From the NCBI GenBank assembly GCA_027625915.1, contig JANTQA010000070.1, positions 8,809,001 through 8,873,000 on the forward strand: DNA of 64,000 nt. The letters are read 5' to 3'. Under the pieces are notes generated by a model. That model did no database searches. It worked only from the letters and a program-made list of their open reading frames with translations, and was not told where the DNA came from. Origin of the DNA: Anaeramoeba flamelloides (Eukaryota > Metamonada > Anaeramoebidae). The translations under genes were made by a program, and so were the position numbers. How positions within the stretch are numbered: the first letter of the stretch is position 1; each line of letters starts with the position of its first letter. Shown here in pieces: positions 11,425 through 22,921 of the stretch.

Positions 11425-13248
11425 TTAGTTCTTGTTTCCGACAAAACTAATTTTATTCTTGATTTTTTTCTGTCCCCATAAATGAGCAAAAAAGCAGACC
11501 TTTTCAGGGATATTATCCCAGGCAAGGCCAAAAAATTCATCATTTTTCCCAAAGGAAAGTTCTCTTTTTGTCATGTTTATGATTACTCTAAGCACATCCC
11601 CCTTTTTCAGAGGGGATCCGTATTGGACTTCTTCATGCTTTGGGAAAAATCTAACCTTTTTATGTGTAATTTTAGGATCATCATACGGATCCCATACAGA
11701 AGTGAAAAAAAGTCTACCTTTTAAATTACCCCTTTGAATAAACTCGTCCCTATTTTGATAATCAACAATCCCCAACTGAAGCTTATTAAATGCCCTTCTT
11801 CGGTTGGGAAATTGGTTAATTTTTACTCGTATTTCATAAATACCCTTTTTTTGAAAGATTGAATTCCCACAAACCCAAAAATTTTCATTACTTTTTGAGG
11901 TGGTCGTACACAGGGTAAAATTTGAATCTAGCCTAGCAGTGGGTGATTTGTATTTCGTACTAAAATATTCTTGGTAACGTATTGTCTGTTCTTTTTCTTC
12001 TCCCCTTTCCTCTTTTTTATTTTCATTTACATTTAGATTTAAAGATCTATTTATCTTTTCTTGATCCAATTTTTGAAAATTTGTTATAATTTGGACATAA
12101 TCTTCTTTTTTTTCCAATTCCAAATAATTTTGAAGAACACCTTTCCTTTCTTGAAAAGATTTTTGTTTCTCATTTTCTAAATGAACAATATGGTTAACCA
12201 TTGCGCTGTTGTAATTTGAAATTCGTTTTAAAGAATTTAAATAATTCCCTTTGAGGGAATTGATTTTTGTTTGTAGAAAATTGATTTGTTCAAGTATGTT
12301 TTTTGATTCTTTTTCGACAGATTTTTGGAAGTTTTTGTGATCTTGTAAACTCTTTTTTGCTTTTGTTCTGGAGTGCTTTTTGGCTGTCCTTAGATTGCCT
12401 AATATTTGTTTACAGCTCTCAATATATATTTTTGATGCTTCTTCCAGTTTGATGAGAATGTGTCCATGCTTTGTACACTTTGCAATGCACTCTGTGCATA
12501 CACAGCGATTATCGTTTTTACAAAATAATAGATATTTTTTTTCATGAAGTTCACATTTTGTTGATTTTTCTATTTTTGTTTTGTTATTTTTTTTGTTTTT
12601 TTTTGTTTTTTGTTTTTTGTTTTTAAAATTATGTTCGAGGAATGTGAGGGTTATTATTGATTTAGTTTGGTACAATTTATATATTTTAAAATGAAAAGAA
12701 ATTCCCTTGACATGTAGTTTTGATCAGAACTTTTTAAATTTCGTTTTTTCTCTTTTTAAATTAATAATTTTTTCTTTTTTCGAAATTAAACAAAAAAAGG
12801 TACATAAAAAAGAAAGTCCCTAATTGATGAAAAAAAAAGTTTTAATCAAAATTAATAGTGTAAAAACTCAAGTTAAAAAGTAAAGTTCAATTTCTTATTT
12901 GTGTAGTTGATTTTTTTTTAAAAAAATTTTGAAGAAAAAAAGAAATTTTTTACTTAGTTTCTTATTCTTTTTGTTTGTTTTTTCGTTTCCAAAAATCAGT
13001 TTTACATATTTTTGATGAGAAGTTTTCAAAAATTCGGAATGTAATTTGTCTGTACAATTTTCACAAAAATTTACAGAGCATCTTGAGCAATGGTACTCTG
13101 CATCACTGCTTTTACACACTTCGCAAATTTCTGAGATTGCCAATGGTTGAATTGGAAGAGGTGTAGTGTTAACATGAACTTCTTCTTCTTCTTCGCCATT
13201 TAGTAACTCAATTGGTAAGGAAGTTATTTTTGGATCATTGTTCGTCAT
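11425..13248 (-). CDS. TRIM-like protein: two B-boxes, coiled coil, SPRY-like domain
   Basis: Exon 1 is 12954-13248 and exon 2 is 11425-12569. The 384-nt intron has donor GTAAAA and acceptor ATAG, and the joined frame gives 479 residues. Residues 41-84 are a first B-box (C-x2-C, C-x2-C, then C-x2-C and late H residues). Residues 104-143 are a second (CELHEKK..FC..C..C..H..H). Residues 145-280 are charged and helical, expected coiled coil. Residues from about 300 to the end resemble a B30.2/SPRY fold (GIYEIRVKI, LQLGIVD, LKKGDVLRVII, ELSFGKNDEFFG). No RING finger precedes the B-boxes, so ubiquitin-ligase activity is not shown; a cytosolic scaffold or binding role is as likely. The splice site is inferred from frame, since the second frame alone also begins with an ATG (12673-12675) followed by a Lys/Asn-rich leader without function. 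Confidence 0.75.
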
Positions 13249-14891
13249 GATTGAAATTTCGAAAGTAAAAAAAAAATAAAAAAATAAAAAAAATAAATCA
13301 GAGTTTTGAATTGGGTTTCTCGGGAAAAGGAAAAATTCAAAAAATCAACAAGTATTTAAATAAAAGAATTATAGTTCTCTGTTGTTGATGGGGGTTGTTT
13401 GTTGGGCTTTAAAACTTTAATTTCAATTGAAATATATCGTAGAGTATGTTTTACTTTTTGACGAAAATTTGTATTGAATTCCAAAGCTCGAGACAATTAC
13501 TCTTGTAAGATCAAGAACCTTTGAAGTTTTACAATTCCAGAAATTCCGAGAAAAAGATTAAATTATTTTAGGTTTTAGACAAAGTTATTTTGGTTCTGAG
13601 CTGATCGATATTTTGATTAATTTCGATTTTAATATTTGTTCAAATTGGGAACCCACCAAACAATACGAATTAATTAAAAAAATCTTTTAGATTACAAGAA
13701 AAACAGAGAAAGTGTTGTTTACTAAACTTAGTGTTCTCTTATATTTACAATTAAATACACAGTACACTTTTTTTAAATGTATTTACAGTTCAAAAAATAT
13801 TTTTTTATCAAGAATTAATTTTCAATAATTTAAAATTTTGATTATGAAATATTTTTTATCTAAATGGCTCTTCAATTAAAATCAATTATTTAAAATTACT
13901 CTGGATCCCTTTTGTTTTTTTTTTTAGAAATTATTTTCAAATGAACAAATATTATTCCTACATTAAATAAAATAGCTCTATTGAAATTGATGTATTTATA
14001 AAGTTTTAAAAAAACTCAAGATTTCTTAATAAGAAATTCATCCAAAATGACTGTACTTTTCTGATTTTCAACAATATTATTAAATTTAAATCTTAAGAAA
14101 AGAAATTTTTTTATCTGTAGCGATCTACAACTTTATAAAAAATTCTTAGAATTAGATATTTTTAAAAAATTTTATCCAGTAATGAAAATATAAAATCAAA
14201 AAACTTTTTAATTTTTATGAAACATTTTTCAAACAATTACATTAGTATTAGTATTGAATCATATTTTCATTAATAATGTAAAAAATCCAAGGTATTTATT
14301 TCTAACCTCTTAAAAATGAACTCAAATAATATTAACCTAAAAATAAAATCTACTTATTCCAATTTTTTTTAAATGAAAAGTGAATGGTTATAATCAAAAA
14401 AAAACAAACAAACAACAATATTAAAAGTTTTAATTTTTTCAACATTTAATTTTCAAAAAAAAAAATTATTGAATTGAAATGAAAAAATGAAAATTGTTTT
14501 GCTTATATTTCTACAAGGTGCACACTATTTTCGAATTGAATTACGAATTTAAAATTTGTTTTGGGATAAAATAATAGTAGTAAATAAATAAATATTATAG
14601 AGTAATTATATGTTTTTATTCTTTCTTTTTGTAAAAGAATTTAGAAAGAGAATTAAAAATAAAATAAAAAAATGTTTAAAAAAAAAAAATTAAATACATT
14701 TTTTAAATGAGGAAAAATTTTGAGAGTTAAAATAAGTAGAGATGATTTTTTTTAATAAAAAAAAAAATGGTTTTGATCCATTCTTTAATTAATTAAATAA
14801 ATAAAAGCAATATAAAAATCATTTTGAAATATTTTTTATCACATTTTTTTTTTTTTTTTTGCAATATATTTTGATAGTTTTTGTCTGTAAT
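13249..14891. other. Intergenic, nothing recognised
   Basis: AT-rich sequence upstream of the TRIM-like gene and downstream of the orphan membrane exon. No gene or repeat with definable ends was seen. Confidence 0.5.
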
Positions 14892-15120
14892 TTATAAATT
14901 TTCATAAGATGATTCCTTTTTCTTCCTTCTAATTGAATAAATGATAACAATAATCAATATAACGAACACCACAATTTCAACAATAATTATTGCTATTGTA
15001 GTTGAAGAAAGTTTCTGTTGGCATTTGTATGTGATGTTTGCGCTGTCATCGGGGAATGGACATTGATATTTGTCTTTAATTGAATCTTTAACTCCATTTG
15101 AATCTCCTTCTAAACACCAA
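14892..15120 (-). CDS. Orphan 3' exon of a type I membrane protein (partial)
   Basis: The frame ends at 14892 and reads 76 residues back to a candidate AG acceptor at 15121-15122. It contains three Cys in an acidic segment (WCLEGDSNG, YQCPFPDD, YKCQQK), then a long aliphatic membrane span (TTIAIIIVEIVVFVILIIV) and a short basic/acidic tail (RRKKKESSYENL). This is the typical end of a type I surface protein. The frame stays open to an ATG at 15207-15209, but that extra part is T-rich and looks like intron. Preceding exons were not found nearby; a TAA-flanked Harbinger-like end (GGAACTAGTAA) begins at about 15219, directly upstream. The Cys-rich gene at 22541-22921 on the same strand lacks a 3' end and could be its other half, but the exon phases do not match without a further exon. 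Confidence 0.5.
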
Positions 15121-16394
15121 CTTTTTAGATTATATAAAAAAATCAATTGTCGATATACCAAAATAAAAAAATAAAAAAAAAGAATGAGAAATAATGAATA
15201 TTTGAACATTTAATTTAAGGAACTAGTAATTTTTAAAAAATAAAATGAAATCTTGTAAAGATCTTTATAATTTTTTTTTTTTGTAATTTGTGTTTTGGCT
15301 TATGGAATGAATGAGTTGACATTATCTAAACAAACTATTAATTATGAGTATATTTTTTGAATTCAAAATTTTCCATATTTTCAATATAAAATGCAAAAAA
15401 GAAACCCATTACTTTTGATGAGCAATTTAGTTAATTCTTGAAAATGGGATGACAAAATTTTAAGTTTTATGTTGGAAAGTATTGATTTTTAAAAAAAAAA
15501 TTGTATTTTGTTATTTTTTTTCATTTTTAATATTTTAATTCTAATCTCAACAAATACAATTAAAAGAAGATAATGGTGATTAAATGAATTTAAATTTGAT
15601 AACAACTTGACAAAAGTTTATCAATGAAATTGAGATCTAATTAAGTTAATTTTTTTTTTTATTTTTTAAAGTTTGAAAAAAGTTGTTTTCTCTTGAATTT
15701 TCAAAAAAGCAAAAAAATTGACAAAAAAATTTTTTATACAAATTGGTTAACCTTATTCACAAGAATTGGTATAAGAATTTAAATCATATTTGGAAAAAAA
15801 ACTGATTTTGAATTTTTAAAGTAAAATTACCTAATTCGAATATCTTTAAGAAAATTTTATTTGAAAAAATCAAATTTCATATTAAAATGAAAAGCAAAAT
15901 TTCTGAGTAAATTTTTAAAATTTTATTGGTTAAAAGTACACTTAAAACAATACCCATATTTTTTCAATAGGTCAAATAAAAAAATTTTATTATTTATCCA
16001 AACCTGTAATCTCAAAAAAAAAAAAAAAAAAATATCTAAATTAATATTGATTAAAATAAACATTAATGTTTGGTATAATAAAGATGAAAATAAACGATTT
16101 TTCAAAAATTTTGATTCACTTTATAATGTTATTGGAACTGGTTTTGTTGGTTTTGTCCTGGTATTCTTCTCAAAAAAATATTTTCAAATTTTTGGATCAA
16201 TTCATTTTTTCTCATTTTGGAAAATTTTTATTTTGCTTTTTCAAATTTTTATTTTTCTATTTTCTTTTGTTTTTCTTTTTCTTTTTGCAAATCATGTTTT
16301 CTAATTTTTAATTTTTATTTGATTTCTTTTTCTTTTTTTTTTTTATTTGCCAAAAGAAAAAAGGATTAAAAAAAAAAGAAAAAAAAAAACAAAT

Positions 16395-16682
16395 AAAAAT
16401 TAGAAAATTGAGACTATGTAATGTCTTTTAAAATTCGGATTATTATTAGTAAAAAAATCTTCTTGTTAATCTTTTTTTCTGTGAAAGATAAGTTAAAAAA
16501 TATAAATAATGCTCATTTCAAAAATTGTGATTCAATTTTTTTCTAGTTTTTGGTTTTATTTTTTGACAATTTTTTACAAAATTGTAGGCTTTTTATATGT
16601 TTATAATAATTTAAAAGTGAATTATTAATAATATTTAATGGTTGGTTGTTTTTCAATACTAAAGGTATATATTTTTCTTCGC
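16395..16682 (+). repeat. Direct repeat, left copy
   Basis: Shared landmarks with 17555-17830 in the same order are GAGACTMTGTAATG, AAATCTTCTTGTTAA, ATGCTCATTTCAAAAATTGTGA and AATACTAAAGG. Spacing is conserved and the copies are clearly diverged, so this is an old duplication. Non-coding. Confidence 0.65.
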
Positions 16683-16689
16683 ATCTATC

Positions 16690-17481
16690 AAATATTCCCG
16701 AAAAAAACCGAAAATTGAAAATACTCGAAAATTTTTTAACTACTAAAAAATACTTTTTGAAAAACTTTTAAGAAACTCTCGTAACAACACACTCAGTATT
16801 AATGTTAAAATTGGAATCTTTTTGTGAATCTTTTTTTTTTTTGGCTAAAAAGTATAACATCTAAAAAATTCAATTTTTTTCAATTTTTCAGGAATAGTAT
16901 TCAGCCCATTTTATGATATACACGGAATTGGTATCTTAGATGCCTGTAACATTTCTGATCATGTCGGAATGGTATTGTATAAAATGAGAGAAAATGTCAT
17001 TATAAAGATAATTTCTAATTGTTTATCATTACTCATAATTTTGTAATCGTAAATACAATCAAAAAATAACCAAGTAATAACTAATTATACATACATGTAC
17101 AGCCTACCCAAGGTAACTCAAGGTCACCCAATTTCACTTACAATTCCAGAGAAGAAGAAATTGGACATATCTAACACATAACACCAAACCCAACACAATC
17201 CTTATCAAACCCAAAAATAACCTGGATTGCATTGGCATGTACTTACCCTAACACGTACTAACATACTCAAATACACTCAAAAGGTGGCAAAAATTCTTCA
17301 GAGGGTTTAAGGAAGATATATTCAAACAAAAAATATTTTTTCTTTAAGTAAAATTGTTATTTTGCCATAAAAATTTATCTTTAAACCCTCTTGTTTCTTC
17401 GAAGTTCTTCAAAAGTTGTTTTTGTGTTGTTAAAAAAATTTCGAGTTTTTTAGTTTTACGGGTATTTTCGGGAATATTTCA
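16690..17481. mobile_element. Insert with inverted ends between the direct repeats
   Basis: The left end reads AAATATTCCCGAAAA, with CTCGAAAATTTTTTAAC some 25 bp further in. The right end is the inverse, GTTAAAAAAATTTCGAG then TTTTCGGGAATATTT. These ~50-bp imperfect inverted ends suggest a small DNA element. The interior includes a CCTACCC/CCCTAAC-rich patch at about 17100-17280 and no coding frame. Target duplication is not clear. Confidence 0.45.
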
Positions 17482-17554
17482 AACAACCCTTTTATAGTTC
17501 TTTTCTTTTTTTTTTTTAAGAAGATTAAGTTGAAAAAAAAAAAGATCTTCGAAA

Positions 17555-17830
17555 AAAAGATAAAGAAAATAGAGACTCTGTAATGGTTTTCAAGATGGAT
17601 TTAATTATTCGCAAAAAATCTTCTTGTTAACATTTTTCTATTGATAGTTCAGTCATTAAAAATCGGTAAATGCTCATTTCAAAAATTGTGACTCATTTTT
17701 TCAAGGTTTAGATTTTATTTTATTTAATTTTTTTAGATCAGGTTTTTATAGGTTTAGAATACTTTAAAGATGAATTGTTAATAAGAATTATAGATTCGTT
17801 GTTCTTGAATACTAAAGGATATATTTTTTT
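17555..17830 (+). repeat. Direct repeat, right copy
   Basis: Partner of 16395-16682; see there for the shared landmarks. The two copies are separated by about 870 bp, most of it the insert at 16690-17481. Confidence 0.65.
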
Positions 17831-18774
17831 TTTCAATTTATTATTTCAAGATGAGTTACAATTTTTGAAATAGAGTTTAGTAATAAAGGGTGTAAAAACT
17901 TTTTAAATGCAAAGAAATTAAATCAATTTAACCATTTTTTTTTATAAAAAAAATGGAAAAAAAATTTGATCTCACTGAAAAAATTTTCTTTTCTGGGTTT
18001 ATTATTAGGTTAAAAATTTTTTAGTGCTTTACAAATAAAATAAGGTAGTAAATAATATCACAAATAGCATATTTTAATATTTTACCCTGTTACTGTGAAA
18101 GGCTGATGCTTTACATACAAAATTACTAACTAATTATTTTTCTTTGATTTTCATTAGATCGTCGAATACAAAATTCCTAAAACTTTTTCCACAAAAGCTC
18201 AATCCGATTTGTTTTAAAACTAACAATTGGGTGTTCAGAGAAAGGATACAAAAAAAAAAAAATTGTCACATTAAATAAATCAAATAGTTTTGGTATTGTG
18301 TAATGGAGATTATGTATAAAAATCAATTTGAGCAAAAACTATCCCTGTAAAGCGTTATTGAGAACTTCAACCCAATAAGAAAAAAAAAGAACAACAATCA
18401 AAAAAACTAAGAGTAAAACAATTCCTATTTGTAAGAATTGTTCTGATTTGTAGATACAATGAAACTATTCAACGTAACTCAATGATCAAAGCTCAAAGAC
18501 AATGCAATCTTTTAAAGTTAGTTGTTTATTGTGGAATGTTTGAAAAATGGTCTTCATTTTTTTAGGCTAAAAAACCGTGATTATTTTTATTTTTCATTTT
18601 TGATGTTTCTAATTAAGAGTTGTTCGGGTTTATGTATCTAAAAATTTCATATTGTTTTTTTCATAAAAAAAATACATATAAAATGGTTTTTTTTGATCCA
18701 AATTGGAGAATATTTTTATGAACATTCCTTCACAATTTAAATGAGATTAGGCAAGAGGGTTTTAAGGTAGGGTG

Positions 18775-20220
18775 GGTTCATTCTACCAATTTATAATTCC
18801 CCAGTTTTTGCGAAACTGAATTCATAAAATCATTTATTCAATCCAAATCCATTGTGTTTTAATAAATAAGAGAGTGCCAGATATTCTAGTATAAAATATT
18901 TACATATCAATTATAAAAAATTGAAATCTAAATAATTGAAAAATCTGATAAAGAAAAAATAAATAAAAATCATTTATTTATTGATCTTATCTACTTCATA
19001 ATTGATACAATTACTTATTCTTAATTCAGTTTTATTTTTTAATTCTGATAAAAACCCTTATTTGTAAAAATTTTTTTGAGAAACTATTACTTTGTTAATT
19101 CTAAAGAATTTTCAAAAAAGTAATTTGTTTCCTCATTTTGAAATAATTCATCTAATTTAGATTTGGTTCAAGAAAATAGGATATTTTTTAAAATTCTTCT
19201 TCATAAAATAAAAAAGTTTATTATATATAAACCAAATTTCAAAATTAGGGGCAAACTTTTTTTTTAATATTTTTTTCTTTTTTCATTTGCATTTCAAAAA
19301 ATAAAGTGATTACACTATATTTTTATTTATTAATCTATTTTGGTTATTATCTCTAAAAACTTTAGTAAAATACATTATTATTCAAATTAAAAAACAATTA
19401 AACAAATTTTTTTTAGGATGAAAAATCTGCCCCTATTTTTGAAATTTAGCTTATTTGTTTGAAATTTTAGTTCATTTATTTTCCATTAAAAATGAGAACT
19501 CAAAATAATTCTGAATTCTGTTGAAATTTTTTCTTGAATTTTTCAATTATTTTGATTTGAATATTTTGTAACTGTTTTTTGATTTCGAGAATTCAACCCC
19601 TTTTTATTTCATATTTGAAGCAGTATTCTTTATTTTTGCTTGGTTTGATAAAATTATTAAAAAAAAGAATTTGAAAAAAAATTTGTAAAAAAAGCGTTTT
19701 GATTAAAAAAATAATAAATAGGAATGGTTGGAATATTTTCAATGTAATCCTTCGTTTATTATATTCCAAATTATGAAGATAAAGAATAAACAAATATTCG
19801 AAAATAGGCTTTTATCGATTTTTTTTTTTCATTTTTTGATTACAACAAATTTATTTAGAAAGGTGATCTTTCGTGTTTGCTTTTCTAAAAGGAAAGAATT
19901 TGTTTTAAATTCACCTTTCCTGTCTTATTTTATTTTGTTTTAATCTAGGATTAATTTCACTCATTCGTATAAACAAATCTCTAGATCCAAAACCAAATTT
20001 AATAAAACAAAAAATTTAATCAAAAAAAATTGTTCAAAAAACGAAATTTAAAAAATCAACTCTGCTTTACTTTTGGTTCTTTTCACTTTTAACAAATAGA
20101 GCAGTGAATGGTGTTTTGATTTTAAAGTTTTAATTTCTCGTGACACCCAAAAAATCTGTTTTCAGTAAGGTTCTCATAATAAAATTTTTCATAAAATGGT
20201 AAAATGTACCTACTTCCTTA
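18775..20220 (+). repeat. Long dispersed repeat, copy 1 (with nested MITE)
   Basis: Aligns by eye in the same orientation with 56270-57440. Shared landmarks are ATTCATCTAATTT, GAAAATRGGATATTTTT, GTATTCTTTATTTT, GAAGATAAAGAA, GAAAGGTGAT and GAGCAGTG. No terminal inverted repeat was recognised, and no coding frame survives in either copy. Copy 1 is longer mainly because a ~230-bp MITE sits at 19227-19454, exactly where copy 2 is uninterrupted. Confidence 0.6.
19227..19454. mobile_element. MITE nested in the long dispersed repeat
   Basis: The inverted ends read ATAAACCAAATTTCAAAA and, inward from the right, ATAAGCTAAATTTCAAAA, followed by AGGGGCA on each side. A reverse-orientation copy lies at 54809-55034. 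The sister repeat at 56270-57440 preserves the empty site. Non-coding. Confidence 0.65.
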
Positions 20221-20847
20221 AGAACTTTCCGAATTTCATGCTCTGGGTGTACTACTTTTGGGCTAATAACATATGTATTGGCTTTAAATCAGGTTGAGTA
20301 AAGAGATCTTGTTATAATTATAAAATTGTGGATTTTTTTCGAAAATTTTTCATTTGATAAAACTATTTTCACTAACCAAATATTGAAATTTACTTGAAAA
20401 GATTCGAAAATCAAAATATCCTGATGCAAAGTTCACTTCACTTTATGTTAAAGTCTGTTATAGATATTATGTAAATGTTCTTCAAGTGTACTAATACACT
20501 TGAAAATAATTTGGATAGATCCAGCAGAAATATCAAAAAAAATAGATTTTCGTTTTGCCTTATTTTGTTCGAAAATTTCAAAAAGTTTTTTTGATTAATA
20601 ATTGTTTTTAATTCAAAATTCTTGAAAATTCAAAAACTGTAATATTTTGAATTTCCTTTAATTGGAATTCTTTTATATCATTTTTTCTTTTTATGACATT
20701 GGATTTTAACTCTTGCAGAACATAAATTTCGAAGATGTCGTAAGACAACTAGACAAATTCCCAAAATAGTACTTAATAATACTAAGAGTTGGGTGTATTC
20801 AAATTTCAATTTGAGGTCTATTTTTTTCTGGTTAGATCTTTGTGTTT

Positions 20848-22096
20848 TAATTGCCAGTAACTCTTTTTTAATTTTTTTTTTTTTAAAAGGTAATAGATTA
20901 CTTAATTGTATAAGGATGCAATGAAACTTGATAAACAAACTCCTTTATCAACTTTAGGGAAATGAGTTATCATTTTTTACAGAAAGTTCATTTTTTGAAA
21001 TTAATTTTTAGTAAAAAGATCTTATACTTTCTGTTTAGATTTTAGGATTTGTAAAATAAAAAGGAAAATTTCGCAAAAAAATTTTATTTTTAGGAAAATC
21101 CCTCTTTTAGTAATTTTTGTGGGTTTGTGTCAACAAATAATATTTCACTTGAAATCTTATTTTAAAAAATAAATCAGAAAAATAAGCCAAATATTGAAAT
21201 TCTTGAAGATCTGAAAAAATTGATCATTTATTTTGTTTTCAATAATTTATAAAATTTAATGAAAAAAAAAAAAATAAAGTAATATTTTTTTTCAAATATT
21301 CAAGAGTATAAATAACAAGCTTTTATTTATTTAAATAAGCTATTTGATAATATTTCTTATTTTTTTTTTTTTCTTATAATTATTCATTTGAATTAATTTT
21401 TTTTGTTTAAAAATCTTTAAAAAAATTGAGAAATAATAATAAAGCCTATTGATACATTTAATCTTTTGGGTTATTACTAACCTGCTGAAATAATTAAGAC
21501 TTAGCTATTAATTATTGATTAAAAATAATTAAATTCAAAAGTATTTCTTGGTGTTATACCTAAGTTGAATTTTACAGGTTTTTAGAAAAGAAATTTATCG
21601 AAAATTTTTAATTTAATGATTTGGTTGTTTTTCTCTAGTTTTTTTTATTCACTAAAAAGAAAAAATTAATTCGAAATCTTCTTTTGAATAATCAAAAAAA
21701 TTATATTATTTTCAAATTTGTTAGAATTATCATAATTTTTTTGGATAATAAGTAGATGTTTTATACTGGGTTATTTCCAAACTTTGTGGTTTGAGTTTTA
21801 AAGTATGTTTTTGAACGCTTCCTTCATTGAGAATAAGATTTCTTTCTTCTTCAATGAAAATAATTTTTTTTTATTTTAATTCAGAAATATGCTGAATTTT
21901 GGAATTTTCAAAAATGAGAAAAAAAGGATCAATTCTTTTAAAAGCAATAATCCAATTCTGAAAATAGCTTTAAAAGGAAGCCAGTTATTTGTAGTTATCA
22001 GATTTTTACTTTGTTTTTCAATTTCAAGATACGGTAAATTTTTTTCAATTTGATATTACATTTGAAATAAGATTGTTTTGTTGGCTAGCTACCTAA
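20848..22096. mobile_element. Harbinger-like non-autonomous DNA element, copy 2
   Basis: Reverse-orientation copy of 4270-5714. Shared sequence includes AGTAACTCTTTTTTA near the left end, AAGGTAATAGA, ATCAACTTTAG and TTTCAATTTCAAGATA near the right end. TAA flanks both outer ends. The end repeats have decayed more than in copy 1 (TTGCCAGTAAC and, inward from the right, GGTAGCTAGCC). Confidence 0.6.
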
Positions 22097-22540
22097 AAAA
22101 ATCTTCCACATTGATACATTTTTTCGTTTGGTAGCAAGTTGACAAATTAAAAATGACAAACGCCAATTACACTTTTGGAGAAACCAAAAAAATCAATTGT
22201 ACAGTTTAAAGGTTTGAGTAATTCAACTTCAAACCCAACTGAATGGAGATTTCCAATTCTTGATTAAAAGATAAAAAAAAGAACAAAAAGCAATCTTTAT
22301 CTTATTGTGACTGACACAACACCTTTAAATATGTATAGAAACAAATTTAAGTTTCTTCCTAGTTTTAATTTGGATCTGAGCTTGAATTGGGTTTGTTTTA
22401 TTTGAGAAATAAAAAGATCAATAAAACAAGAAGAAAAAATAATTTTCTAATATTAAGTGTTGAATTATTTGAAGTGTCAATTTGCTTTTAAGAATCTTTA
22501 ACAAAGTAAATTAAAAAAGAAAGAAACAAAAAATACTTAC

Positions 22541-22921
22541 GCATTGTCCTAATGTTCCATTGAATAAACCATCACAAAAAAAAAAAAGAAAGAAAGAAAA
22601 AAAAAAAAGATTGTTATTGGGAGGAGGTTTAAAAAAAGAAAAATAAAAAAAATTCAATAATACCTTATCTAATGTGTCTCCTGCTTTACATTGAAACCAA
22701 ACACAATTACACTGATCGTCTCCAGCTTTTTAAAATGAAGACAAATTTCAAATTAGTATGGAATAGTTGCAGTAAGGCAAAAATAAAAAGCTAAAAGAAA
22801 AAGGAACCTTACTTATACAATCTGATTTGGAAGAATAGTCTGTACATTTACCAGCAAAGGAATATTTTGCAAAAATTAAAAAGATTAGAAATATTAGGCA
22901 TGTTTTCTTTTGGTTGTTCAT
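22541..22921 (-). CDS. Small Cys-rich secreted or membrane protein, 5' exons only
   Basis: Three exons are visible: 22813-22921, 22664-22725 and a 36-nt third exon 22541-22576 ending at a clean GTAAGT donor. The start is chosen at the ATG before a signal peptide (MNNQKKTCLIFLIFLIFAKYS, then SFAG). The mature part is Cys-rich (KCTDYSSKSDCI, DDQCNCVWFQCK, CDGLFNGTLGQC), reminiscent of a plexin/PSI-type Cys cluster; this likeness is weak. Intron 1 (87 nt) is canonical. Intron 2 (87 nt) has a GTATTA donor, but the pyrimidine tract before the third exon contains no AG at all, so either splicing is non-canonical or a base change has hit the acceptor. The 3' end was not found; the membrane exon at 14892-15120 is a speculative candidate. 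Confidence 0.5.

Larger units (their letters stand above)
15121..22540. other. Long repeat-rich non-coding stretch
   Basis: No gene recognised over 7.4 kb. It contains a direct duplication (16395-16682 and 17555-17830) around an insert with inverted ends (16690-17481), one copy of a long dispersed repeat (18775-20220) that carries a nested MITE (19227-19454), and a Harbinger-like element (20848-22096). Two plus-strand hydrophobic frames near 16047-16311 are chance products of T-rich sequence. Confidence 0.55.

Noticed and set aside
16047-16311. Two overlapping hydrophobic frames that mimic membrane proteins
   Set aside because: Composition is explained by T-rich sequence (Phe/Leu/Ile only); no start context, splice sites or neighbours support a gene.
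16395-17830. Direct repeats considered as long terminal repeats of a small retroelement
   Set aside because: No priming site, polypurine tract or coding content between them; the intervening segment has its own inverted ends, so duplication plus insertion is simpler.
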